Assembly: GCA_028554645.1 (NCBI GenBank) | Contig: JAQOOI010000079.1 | Location: 124,001-188,000, forward strand | From: Omphalotus guepiniiformis | Taxonomy: Eukaryota > Basidiomycota > Agaricomycetes > Agaricales > Omphalotaceae | Direction of reading: 5' to 3' | DNA: 64,000 bases | Shown: positions 11,101-20,510 of the stretch, in pieces | How the letters are laid out: each line of letters begins with the position of its first letter | How positions within the stretch are numbered: the first letter of the stretch is position 1 | The notes under the pieces: generated by a model | The model's input: only the letters and a program-made list of their open reading frames with translations | Told to the model about the DNA's origin: nothing | The model's database searches: none | Translations under genes and position numbers: made by a program

Positions 11101-12208
11101 GTAAATTTTGGAAATCGGCTTCATCAAAAACATCCTTGTACTCATTGACGTACTTGTCTGCTTTTGACTCAGTCTTTTTGCCTTTTCCAAAGTTCATACT
11201 CCGAAGATATCCGTCCCAATTCAGGTAAAACAACCGATCCCCTTCTTCCAGTTCTCGGACTTCAGCGTCGGATTCAGGTTTTAGGTAATACGGTATGTAA
11301 CCACACCTCTTAGGACATCGATCAAATTTTAAGGTTGAGTCATTCCAATCTATATTGGGGTTATGACGTCTTAACCAATCGAGTCCTAGGAATATGTCCG
11401 TTTTGCCTAAATTTGTAACAGCAAGTTCAATGCGTTCCGCATGATCTCCCATTACTAATCTGACTTCTATGAATCCTTCAATTGAACCGTCCTCGTTTAA
11501 GGTACCATCAGCATTGTATACCGGCATCTTTACTGGTAATCTCTTAACAGTTAAGCCATGTCGCTCTACGAATTCTTTATTGACGCAAGAACCCGTTGCT
11601 CCACTGTCAAGTAATGCCGATGTTTCTATCTGCTTGCCACTTTCGATGTCATCGATTGTAACAGACAGCTTGAGATCTCTGCCTTTAGTTCCTTTTACGA
11701 ACCGCAAGTTTTTCTTGAGTGACTTTACGGCTGTGACGGCTTCGCTAATGTCCAATGACCGGATCTGGGCAACCGTTTCTTCCGATGCTTCCCTGGCCCG
11801 ACAGGTTGGCATCCATGCTCTCAAAATTCCCACTGCTCGTTCTGACTCATCCTCCCTTACTCTCTGCACTATCCATTCTGGTGAATTCGGCGGATAACGT
11901 TCTCTCACAGGTTTTGAATCGGACTTTGTAGATACTGACGCAAATTTATTCTCAGGATGATTAAATACAAAGTGAAAATTGCTGTCCTTGTGATCTACAC
12001 TAGACTGTTCCGATTCTAACTCAGAAGGACCTGTATTCACTTCTGAGCCCTGACAAAACCCGTATCCGATTTCAACCAGTTCAAGAACCAGCTCGGTGGC
12101 TGTTCTTCTTTCTTCTCTTCCTCCTGTACGTTCACCTGCCTCACTCTCTGACCCCGCTTTGCTGGACAATCCCGCGAGATATGCCCCCTCTGTCCACAAT
12201 TGAAACAC
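8114..12208 (-). CDS. pol: Ty3 Pol polyprotein (protease-RT-RNase H-integrase-chromodomain)
   Basis: Open frame of 1364 codons. The first 50 or so residues are probably not translated in this frame, because Pol is entered by frameshift at 12055-12061. Positions in this frame: aspartic protease DSGATG at 201-206; reverse transcriptase with KLRPVQDYRKLN (436-447) and YLDD at 540-543; RNase H with EADSSDYANGA near 686-696 and TDHQNL at 755-760; integrase zinc region with H893/H901 and CEKC at 931-934; catalytic D964, D1024 and E1060 with D-35-E spacing; C-terminal chromodomain about 1250-1305 with YKVQWKGY and WEP. All catalytic residues are present. The product would make cDNA in cytoplasmic particles and integrate it in the nucleus, with the chromodomain reading heterochromatin marks. 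It looks functional. Confidence 0.95.
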   Translation of the reverse strand: MFQLWTEGAYLAGLSSKAGSESEAGERTGGREERRTATELVLELVEIGYGFCQGSEVNTGPSELESEQSSVDHKDSNFHFVFNHPENKFASVSTKSDSKPVRERYPPNSPEWIVQRVREDESERAVGILRAWMPTCRAREASEETVAQIRSLDISEAVTAVKSLKKNLRFVKGTKGRDLKLSVTIDDIESGKQIETSALLDSGATGSCVNKEFVERHGLTVKRLPVKMPVYNADGTLNEDGSIEGFIEVRLVMGDHAERIELAVTNLGKTDIFLGLDWLRRHNPNIDWNDSTLKFDRCPKRCGYIPYYLKPESDAEVRELEEGDRLFYLNWDGYLRSMNFGKGKKTESKADKYVNEYKDVFDEADFQNLPERRPWDHAIELKPDFTPVDCKVYPLNPSEQKVLDEFIKENLKSGRIRPSKSPMASPFFFVAKKDGKLRPVQDYRKLNEATIKNKYPLPLIQELIDKLKDSKVFSKMDVRWGYNNIRIKEGDEWKAAFRTNRGLFEPTVMFFGLTNSPATFQAFMNHILRDLINEGHVMVYLDDILIFTNTIEEHESIVKQVLDILRQHKLYLRPEKCEFETSNVEYLGVFVGNGQVQMDPKKVKAVKEWKIPGNKKEVQSFLGFCNFYRRFIRGFSQVAKPLSSLTGNSKWEWTEQQQQAFEELKSRIAEEVVLTIPRDHGQFRVEADSSDYANGAVLSQKIDGKWWPIAFRSRSLNETERNYEIYDKEMMAIMDSLADWRQYLMGAEESFEIYTDHQNLQYFKKPQKLNRRQARWITELSEYDFTLIHKPGKSMGKPDALSRMANHETGEKDNEDVVLLKPELFSINRLEMPEDEILDLIKKKSKVRDNLVNKALEGKEKDWVESEEGIVTWQDRIYVPIDNRLRGKIIGLHHDTVLTGHPGQFKTMELVTRNYWWPGITQDVRKYVKGCEKCQATKIHRTKPTGTLVTNNVPQGPWEVIGTDLIGELPEAGGFNAISVTVDHFTKRTRLVPTHMSLTSEGMARIYRDKIFPIHGLPRKIIHDRGPQYHSRFMKELYRLLGIQGSFTTAYHPQTNGQTERMNQEIEHYLRLFINQHQNDWHEWLPTAEFVLNDRIHSATGVTPFYADMGRHPYKGTAPRTLSTNPTAQEFADKMIKIRDEVGAALKKAKEDMTRYYDKKRKPSVEYKPNDKVWLEATNLTSDRPMKKLDDKRFGPFEVIKKVGATSYQLKIPKTWKRIHPVFNEVLLSPYHPPEFPEQPKNDNPPPVIEGEEPEFEVEEIVDSGKYRGGRFGYKVQWKGYSRHEQTWEPLANLANAKEAIEEFHKKFPTKPRPPQLRKIEVPISLFPTSLLRPIPEACTEVVETKKMPTEALAVKLGRWGHRP

Positions 12209-12930
12209 TGCCCATTCCTTCGGGCCGCGTCAATGTCCATGGGTTTACCTATACCCCCAAAGGTTGTTCCTGTGGCGTCTCTCCGATCACCACTTCCTGC
12301 CGCATTTTGCGGACTTTCTCTTCTTGGCGTAAATGCTGGTCGGTTCTGATTCTGATTCTTGCGCCATTCCTGACGCCTTCTCCATAGTTGATCAATCTTG
12401 ATCACTACGTCCTTCCATTCATCGTACACTTTGGGCAACTCGTCCCTCGTGTAGATGGCATCAATAGTTTTCTCGTTAATGCCCTTCTCAATGAGCCGCA
12501 CCACATACGGGTCATCCTTCTTGTAATCTGCCTCCGTCAACAGTATCTCCAACTCCTGGAAATACTCCTCCGCCGTTCCCGCTCCCTGCTTCAACAACTC
12601 CACCTTCTCCTGCGCTGTCCTCTGCAGACCGGAATCTAGGAACGCCTTGTTCAAGGCTTGCTTGAATTGCGCCCAGTCCTTCTGCCACTTCTCGTTGTCT
12701 TGGTCAAAATGGGTATTGTAGTAATTATTGACCCATCCGTCTACAAGCTTTCCATTCATGAAAGAGATCGCAACATCGATCCTTTCATCATCTGTTGTGA
12801 TACCGTTTTTCTTATCACGGATATAGGTAAAGAGTCTCCGTCGCCAATTCTTGAACTCAGATTTGACGCCGGTGAAGTTGTCGGGTTTGTTGAGGAGTGA
12901 TTTTCCTCGCGAGGTTTCGGTTTCAGACAT
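12037..12930 (-). CDS. gag: Ty3 Gag with CCHC zinc knuckle
   Basis: 297-residue capsid/nucleocapsid protein of the retrotransposon. The central region (about 50-185) has the helical capsid pattern, including VDGWVNNYY and EYFQELEILL. A single CCHC knuckle is at C242-C245-H250-C255 (CFNCGQRGHISRDC), and a highly charged tail follows. It would form the particle and package element RNA. The ATG at 12930 lies 535 nt downstream of the 5' LTR. The frame overlaps pol by 172 nt, with pol in the -1 frame. There are no disruptions. Confidence 0.93.
   Translation of the reverse strand: MSETETSRGKSLLNKPDNFTGVKSEFKNWRRRLFTYIRDKKNGITTDDERIDVAISFMNGKLVDGWVNNYYNTHFDQDNEKWQKDWAQFKQALNKAFLDSGLQRTAQEKVELLKQGAGTAEEYFQELEILLTEADYKKDDPYVVRLIEKGINEKTIDAIYTRDELPKVYDEWKDVVIKIDQLWRRRQEWRKNQNQNRPAFTPRRESPQNAAGSGDRRDATGTTFGGIGKPMDIDAARRNGQCFNCGQRGHISRDCPAKRGQRVRQVNVQEEEKKEEQPPSWFLNWLKSDTGFVRAQK
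12055..12061 (-). promoter_or_regulatory. -1 programmed frameshift heptamer of Gag-Pol
   Basis: Element-sense GGGTTTT is read in the Gag frame as G GGT TTT, the X XXY YYZ arrangement of eukaryotic -1 slippery sites, 15 nt before the Gag TGA. A one-base back-slip enters the Pol frame (continuing CQGSEVN). No other canonical heptamer stood out in the overlap. I have not tested for a downstream RNA structure. Confidence 0.7.
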
Positions 12931-13450
12931 TCTGGTAGGAGTAGAAGGTCGGGTAGAATAAGGAGATGATGCAAGAGATTTGTAGGAAGGTGTGATGGGT
13001 GATGGAATGGTGGTTTCTTCGAAGAGACTGCTAAAGTTCCCCCAAGATTCCGTAATGGTAGAGTTTACTTCGGTCCGTCAGTAACCTCACGAAGAGATTT
13101 CGGGACCTTTTCTGCCTCTAATAGACGAGTTCCTAATCTGTGCTTGCTTGCTGAGTAAACCTGGGCGTGCCTTTCTAGGAGTGCACCTCGTTCCCCAAGC
13201 GCAAAGTCCCCTCCCCGAAGGTTGGTTATCAGACGATGCTTTCTGCTGCCAGTACCGAGTCGGACTCAACGTTACTCGTTTGTACTATAGGCGCAATTAC
13301 TCTAATGGAGCACAGATTCCTAATTCGGACGGAAACCCGAATATCAAAGGGAGAAAATGAAGTAAGCGTGTGAAGGGTCAAGAGAAACTTACTTGCTACT
13401 GAAATAGCAACAAGAAGGTGATTTGAATTGTGTTGGTCGGGTGAGTTGTG

Positions 13451-13464
13451 TAGCTTCGATCTTA
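13451..13464 (-). promoter_or_regulatory. Ty3 primer-binding site with self-priming match
   Basis: Directly internal to the 5' LTR, element-sense TAAGATCGAAGCTA. Thirteen of these bases are the exact reverse complement of TAGCTTCGATCTT inside the same LTR (13613-13625). This is the arrangement of Tf1/sushi-type self-primed elements, where the RNA 5' end folds onto the primer site. Confidence 0.7.
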
Positions 13465-13916
13465 TGTCAGCGACTCGAGTTATAAACTCAAATAACCAAA
13501 CACAATGATCTTAGTTTCACACGAGTAAGAGAAAAGCAGAAAGTGGAATTGAGAAAAGAGACGATACAAGGAAGTATGCTAAGTACAAGTCTAAACTCGA
13601 GGAGTTATTGACAAGATCGAAGCTAAAGGAATATCTACCTAAGCGGACTTGTTATATACGTAAATAAAACCCTAAACCCTGGGCTATAACCCTTGACTAA
13701 TCCACCGTGTGTCTACCATGAGTTTGATCGCCTCAAGTGTTTCATTAATGATCGTGATCGCCTTGAGGTCTACATGCTTGATCTCGATCATCATGCTACC
13801 TACGTGTGTATTTAATATAACCCTAGATCTATAACTTAAGATGCTATCTACTGATAATAAAAGTGTCTATATGTACAAACAATGAGATAAGATGAAAAAA
13901 GAAAACATTCGTAACA
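13465..13916 (-). repeat. Ty3 element 5' LTR
   Basis: 452 bp, identical by eye to 7651-8102. If self-priming holds, the transcript should begin near 13625, giving U3 of about 291 bp (13916-13626) and R-U5 of about 161 bp. Confidence 0.95.
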
Positions 13917-14215
13917 GCTACAGATAGCCACATATCAGAGCTCCTAGCTGCAGACAGCCACAATTTGCAGCTCTTTCCTACAAATAGCCACAATTTAAAG
14001 CTTTTAGCTGCAACTAGCCACAAATTGCAGATATTAGCTGTAGATAGCTACAACTTGCAGTTACTAGCAATAAATAGCTCTAAATTACAGCTCCTAGCTA
14101 CAAATAGCCACAAATTGTAATATCTAGCTACAGCTACAGATAGCCACATATCAGAGCTCTTAGCTGCAGACAGCCACAATTTGCAGCTCTTTGCCTTTGC
14201 TGCAGATGGCCACAT
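13917..14215 (-). repeat. 30-bp satellite, inverted block resumed after Ty3
   Basis: Continuation of the 6164-7650 block. It is close to the reverse complement of the 4030-4360 / 5115-5445 segment, including the AAAGGCAAAGAGC variant, which shows inverted higher-order copies. Confidence 0.88.
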
Positions 14216-14830
14216 TTTGCAGCTGATAGCTACAAATTTTGGCTGTCTGCAGCTAAGAGCTGAAAATGGTGAATATCTGTAGTTAAAAGCTAACTGTTTG
14301 TGATTATCTGCAGCTAGAAGATTGGGGCTCTTTGCAGCAAAGAGCTACAGATTGTGGCTGTCTGCAGCCAGAAGCTGCAATTTAGGTCAATCTGCAGCAA
14401 AGGCAAAAAGTTGCAAATTGTGGCTGTCTGCAGCTAGGAGCTCTGATTTGTGGCTATCTGTAGCTAGAAACTACAATTTGTGGTTATTTGTAGCTAGGAG
14501 CTGTAGTTTAGAGCTATTTATAGCTTAGTGACTGCAATTTGTAGCTGTCTACAGCTAAGATCTGCAATTTGTGGCTATTTCCAGCTCAAAGCTTTAAATT
14601 GTGGCTAGTTGCAGCTAAAAGCTTGAAATTGTGGCTATTTGTAGGAAAAAGCTGCAGTTTATGTCTATTTGCAGCTAAAAGCTTCAAATTGTGGCTATTT
14701 GCAGAAACCAGCTGCAATCTTGTGCCTATTTGGTAGCTTTACTATTTGCAGCTAAGTAGTAGCCCCAATTTGTGGCTGTCTGCAGCTGGGAACTACAATT
14801 TGCCTAAGAGCTTCACACTGTGAACTTACA
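14216..14830 (+). repeat. 30-bp satellite, plus block
   Basis: Orientation flips back at about 14215, within TTTTGCAGCTGATAGC. The 30-bp units then run to about 14830 and decay into unrelated sequence. Confidence 0.88.
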
Positions 14831-15370
14831 GCCAAGAGATATGTTGTTTCTGAAAGAATCAAGTCTTAGTAGTGGGCTCAACAATGAGAATCAAAGACAA
14901 AGATTGAGATGATAGACAAGGAATGTGAGACTAAGACTGAGATGAAAGAATAGAGACATAAGAACAATTTATTTAGCCAATGCCCTCAAATGCTTTGTAA
15001 CAATAATACACTACATAACTTTGGAATACATTATTAAACCCCTGATGCTTAGACTCTCAATCTCTTAATGTCCTGTAAAACAAGTTTGAAACTTTGCAGT
15101 CATGCAGAGATGGATTTATGCTGAGTGGTGAATCATTTTTTCTTTTGCTATGCTCATTTAGCCCTCAATGCCACCTGTCTCATGATCAGCCTTCTAAACT
15201 AAGCATACAACTATTTCTGCCAGATCTAGGTATGCCAAATCAGGTGTTAAACCGATATTTCAGTTTCAGCACATGAGATTGGCTATTGAGTCAATCACAT
15301 ACATCAGCCCAGGCCCTGCCACCTAATTCAAATCCCAATGCAGGTCAGTTCTCCATCAAAACACTAAGAC
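14831..15370. other. non-satellite island between satellite blocks
   Basis: About 540 bp of ordinary AT-rich sequence with no tandem structure and no open frame that looks coding. I see no gene, LTR or tRNA in it. Confidence 0.5.
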
Positions 15371-18248
15371 CTACAATTTGATTATGTGTGGCTAAGAGCT
15401 ACAATCCACGGATATTTAGTCTATAATATGTCTAAGGCCTCACATACTATAGCAATTGTGGACATTTGTAGCTAGGAGCCACAAAGAGTTGCAGATTGTG
15501 GCAAATAGCTGCACAATGTGGCTATTTGCCACTAGAAGCTGCAAAATGTGGCTGTCTGCAGCTAGAAGCTGAAATTTGTGGCTGGTTGTTCCAAAGAGCT
15601 GCAAATGCTGGCTATTTGAGGCTAGAAGCTGCAATTTGGGCCTATTTGCAGCACAGAGCTATAAACTGTAGCTCTTTGCACCTAGACAATGTGTGGCTTG
15701 TCTGCATCTATCAGCTCTAAATTGTGGCTATTTGTAGCTAGAAACTACAATATGTAGCTCTTTGTAGCTATAATGTGAAGCTAGAGCAAAACATTGTGGC
15801 CATTTGTAGCAAGAAGATACTATGTCTGTCTATTTCTCGCTGCTAGCTGCAAATTGCAGCTATTTGTTGCACAGCACAGAGCTGTAATTTGTACAGCTAG
15901 GAGCTGCACTTTGTATCTTTTTGGATCTAACAGCTGCAAATTGTGGCTATTTGCCACAACTGCTTCTATTGTGGCTCTTTGTAGCTAAGAAGTGCAAATT
16001 GTATCTGTTTGCAGCTAATAGCTACAAATGTCTGCAGCTAGGAGCTGAAAACAATGGAAATCTGCAGCCAAAAGCTGAAATTTTGTGGCTATTTATAGCA
16101 AAAAGCTACAAATTGTAGCTGTTTGCCACTAGAGATTGCAAATTGTCACATTCTGCATCTAGGAGCTACATTTGATACCTATTTGCAGCAAACAGCAGCA
16201 ATTTGTGGCTATTTGCAGCTAACAGTGACTTTGCAGATAGGAGCAAGAATTTGTGGTTAGAAGTGATGTTTTGAAGCTATGTACAGCTAGGAGCCACAGT
16301 GTATGGCTATTTGTAGATAGGGGCTGTACTTTGAATCTCTTTATAGCTAGTTGCTACAATGTATAGCTGTCTATAGCTAAGATTTTCAGATTGTGACTAT
16401 TTGTAGCAAAGAGCTACAGATTGTGTCTATTTACAGCAAAGTGCTACAAATGATTGCTGTTTGCCACTAGGTGCTGCAAACTGTGGAAAATGTGGCTTTT
16501 TTGCAGCTAGGAGCTACAATATCTAGCTAGTTGCAGCAAAGAGCTGCAATCTGGGTCTATTTGCAGCCAAGAGCTTCACATTGTGGCTATCTGCATCTAA
16601 GCTGCACTTTGTGATTATTTGTAGCAAAGAGCTAACTGTAGCTAGAAGCTACAATTTGGCTAGTGTAGCTAGGAGCTACAAATTGTGGATCTTTGGTGGC
16701 TATTTGTAGCTAGGAGCTGTCAATTGCAGCTATTTGCCACTAGAAGCTGCAAAATGTGGCCATCTGCAGCTAGAAGCTGCAATTTGGGTCCATCTGCAGC
16801 AAAGGCAAAGAGCTGCAAATTGTGGCTGTCTGCAGCTAGGAGCTCTGATATGTGGTGCTAGATATTACAATTTGTGGCTATTTGTAGCTAGAAGCTGTAC
16901 TTTAGAGCTATTTATAGCTAGTGACTGCAAGTTGTAGCTATCTACAGCTAAGATCTGCAATTTGTGGCTATTTCCAGTTAAAAGCTCTAAATTGTGGCTA
17001 GTTGCAGCTAAAAGCTTGAAATTGTGGCTATTTGTAGGAAAGAGCTGCAATTTGTGGCTGTCTGCAGCTAGAAGTTCTGATATGTGGCTATCTGTAGCTA
17101 GAAGCTACAATTTGTGGCTATTTGTAGCTAGAAGCTGTAATTTAGAGCTATTTATAGCTAGTGACTGCAAGTTGTAGCTGTCTACAGCTAAGATCTGCAA
17201 TTTGTGGCTAGTTGCAGCTGAAAGCTTTAAATTGTGGCTATTTGTAGGAAAGAGCTGCAAATTGTGGCTCCCTGCAGCTAGGAGCTCTGATTTGTGGCTA
17301 TCTGTAGCTAGATATTACAATGTGTGGCTACTTGTAGCTAGGAGCTGTAATTTAGAACTATTTATAGCTTAGTAACTGCAATTTGTAGCTGTCTACAGCT
17401 AAGATCTTTCAAATTGTGGCTATTTGTATGTAGCAAAAAGCTCTGAATTGCGGCTAATTGTAGCTAAAAGCTTGACATTGTGGCTATTTGTAGGAAAGAG
17501 CTGCAAATTGTGGCTGTCTGCAGCTAGGAGCTCTGATTTGTGGCTATCTGTAGCTAGAAATTACAATTTGTGGCTATCTGTAGCTAGAAATTACAATTTG
17601 TGGCTATTTGTAGCTAGAAGCTGTAATTTAGAGCTATTTATAGCTAGTGACTGCAAGTTGTAGCTGTCTACAGCTAAGGTGTGATTTGTGTATGTTTGCA
17701 GCTGATAGCTACAAATTTTGACTGTCTGCAGCTAAGAGCTGAAAATGGTGAACATCTGTAGTTAAAAGCTAACTATTTGTGATTATCTGCAGCTAGAAGC
17801 TGCACTTTGGGTCTGTTTGCTGCTAGAAGCTGCAGATTGTGGCTTTTTGCAGCAAAGAGCTCCAGATTGTGGCTGTCTGCAGCTAGAAGCTGCAATTTAG
17901 ATCCATCTGCAGCAAAGGAAAAACACTGCAAATTGTGGCTGTCTGCAGCTAGGAGCCCTGATTTGTGGCTATCTGTAGCTAGGAACTACAATTTGTGGCT
18001 ATTTGTAGCTAGGAGCTGTAATTTTGAGCTATTTATAGCTTAGTGACTGCAATTTGTAGCTGCCTACAGCTAAGATCTGCAATTTGTGGCTATTTCTAGC
18101 TAAAAGCTCTAAATTGTGGCTAGTTGCAGCTAAAAGCTTGAAATTGTGGCTATTTGTAGGGAAAAGCTGCAGTTTGTGTCTATTTGATAGCCATACTAAG
18201 TAGCTACAACTTGTGGCTGTCTGCAGCTAGGAACTACAATTTGACTAA
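15371..18248 (+). repeat. 30-bp satellite, long plus block
   Basis: Continuous degenerate 30-bp units, again with higher-order variants (GCTCTGAT units near 16850, 17070, 17287 and 17530). The segment at 16200-16700 parallels 5790-6150, so kilobase-scale duplication is also present. Confidence 0.9.
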
Positions 18249-18492
18249 CAGCTACACAATATAAAGCAGGAATATGCTGAAGACATGCAAGAGTTATGTT
18301 GATAGGCATTAGAATATCTTCACAGATATGTGCTGCAGGCATGCAAGAGTTATGTTGATAGGCATTAGAATATCTTTATAGACATGCACTGAAGACATGC
18401 AGAAGATACTATGAAAGGCATCAGAATATCTTCACAAAGATGTGCTATAGACATGCTAGAGATATGTTGAAGACATCAGAATATCTTCATCA
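18249..18492 (-). repeat. 55-bp satellite, inverted arm
   Basis: About four to five degenerate units with the core GGCATTAGAATATCTTCA and GACATGCAAGAG, in the opposite orientation to the main array that follows. Confidence 0.85.
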
Positions 18493-20510
18493 CCCACATC
18501 TTTGTGAAGATATTCTGATGACTTTAACATATTTCTAGCATGTCTACAGCACATCTTTGTGAAGATATTCTAACACCTTCAACATATCTCTGTGAAGATA
18601 ATCTGAGATCTTTCAAAATATCTTCTGCATGTCTTCAGCACATGTCTGTGAAGATATTCTAATGCCTATCAACATAACTCTTGCATGCCTGCATATCTCT
18701 GTGAAGATATTCTAATGCCTTCAACATATCTTCTGCATGTCTTCAGCACATGTCTGTGAAGATATTCTAATGCCCATCAACATATCTCATGAATGTCTGC
18801 AGCACATCTCTGTGAAGATATTATAATGCCTTCAACATATCTATAGAATGTCTTCAGCACATCTTTGCAAAGACATGCTAATGCCTTTCATAATATCTTC
18901 TGTGTGTCTTCAGCACATCTTTGTGAAGATATGTAAATCTCATCTGCATTCCTTTAGCAAATCCATGTGAAGGTATGATAAAACATATCTATAGAATGTC
19001 TTTAGCACATCTTGGTGAAGATATGCTATCCTCATGTGCACCTTTAGCACATCTCTGTGAGATATGCTAATGTGTTTCAAAATATCTCTTGCATGTCTTC
19101 AGCACATGTCTGTGAAGATATTCTAATGCCTATCAACATAACTCTTGCATGCCTTCAGCAGTGAAGATATGCCATTCTCATTCACATGTCTTTAGCACAT
19201 CTCTCTGAGATATGCTAATGTGTTTCAAAATATCTCTTGCATGTCTTCAGCACATCTCTGTGAAGATATGCTGCCTCTCAAAATATCTCTTGCATGTCTT
19301 CAGCACATGTCTGTGAAGATATTCTAATGCCTATCAACATAACTCTTGCATGCCTGCAGCATATCTCTGTGAAGATATTCTAATGCCTTCAACACATCTA
19401 TGGAATGTCTTCAGCACATCTCTATGAAGATATGCTAATGCCTTTCATAATATCTTCTGCATGTCTTAAGCACAAGTCTGTGAAGATATTCTAATGCCCA
19501 TCAACATCACTCTTGAATGTCTGTAGCACATCTCTGTGAAGATATTCTAATGCCTTCAACATATCTATAGAATGTCTTCAGCATATCTTTGCAAAGATAT
19601 GCTATTCTCATTCACATGCCTTTAGCACATCTCTGTGAAGATATGCTAATGCCTTTCAAAATATCTCTTACCTGTCTTCAGCACATGTCTGAAGATATTC
19701 TAATGCCTATCAACATAACTCTTGCATGCCTGCAGCATATGTCTGTGAAGATATTCTAATGCCTTCAACATATTTACAGAATGTCTTCAGCACATCTCTG
19801 TGAAGGTATGCTATTCTCATCCACATGTCTTTAGCACATCTCTGTGAGATATGCTAATGTGTCTCAAATATCTCTTGCTTGTCTTCAGCACATGTCTGTG
19901 AAGATATTCTAATGCCTATCAACATAACTCTTGCATGCCTTCAGCACATCTCTGTGAAGATATGCCATTCTCATCTATATATGCCTTCAGCATGATTCTG
20001 ACATATATATTCAATTCATCTGTTATAACTTTCAGCCCATCTCTGTGAAGCTAATGTCATTACCATGTATCTGCCAAATGTTCAGCATATCTCTGTGAGA
20101 GAATGAAAATTCTATCTGCAAGTCTTCAACATATCTTGGGAGTGCTGAGGACATGTAGATGGGATTTATGTATCTTCACACAAATATGCTATTTGTATGC
20201 TGCCATGCTAATCTAATTCATGTCAAGGGAGGTTTTGAATCTTCATAAGTCCTGCATAATAATAGCATATAGTCACTGTGAGTTATGATAAAATTTATTT
20301 CTCATATCTTTTGCATAAATCTTTGTGTAGTTATGAAAGAGATATGGTGTGACAATGTGTCACATCCTTGACTTAGAATATATCCCTCTGAGAGCTATGA
20401 TGATGATATACTGAAGTTTTGTTTTTCCTAAATTTTTGTAACTTTAACATAAATCTCAAGAATTATGCTAAAATCTCTCAGAGTAAATATTGCATAAATC
20501 TTGCATAACT
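18493..20510 (+). repeat. 55-bp satellite, main array
   Basis: Tandem units of about 55-58 bp with the cores GTGAAGATATTCTAATGCC, CAACATATCTC and GCATGTCTTCAGCACATCTC. They degrade after about 20000 and end where an open reading frame begins near 20510. Units vary in length and none encodes a continuous peptide. Confidence 0.88.

Larger units (their letters stand above)
7651..13916 (-). mobile_element. Ty3-type LTR retrotransposon (chromovirus), full length, apparently intact
   Basis: A 6266-bp element is bounded by 452-bp LTRs (7651-8102 and 13465-13916) that I read as identical, and is flanked by GCTAC at 7646-7650 and 13917-13921 as a 5-bp target duplication. It carries gag and pol in the order protease, reverse transcriptase, RNase H, integrase, C-terminal chromodomain, which is the Ty3/chromovirus order. 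No in-frame stop is visible in either gene. It inserted into the inverted 30-bp satellite block. Identical LTRs imply a recent insertion, and chromodomain integrases are known to favour heterochromatin. Confidence 0.95.

Noticed and set aside
8280..11897. Plus-strand open frames within the Ty3 element
   Set aside because: They are antisense shadows of pol.
3303..18248. Many open frames of 60-130 codons with a 10-residue repeat (LWLFAARSCN-like, LQLLATNSHN-like)
   Set aside because: They follow from a 30-bp satellite whose period is a multiple of three and appear on both strands; no start context or non-repeat domain supports them.
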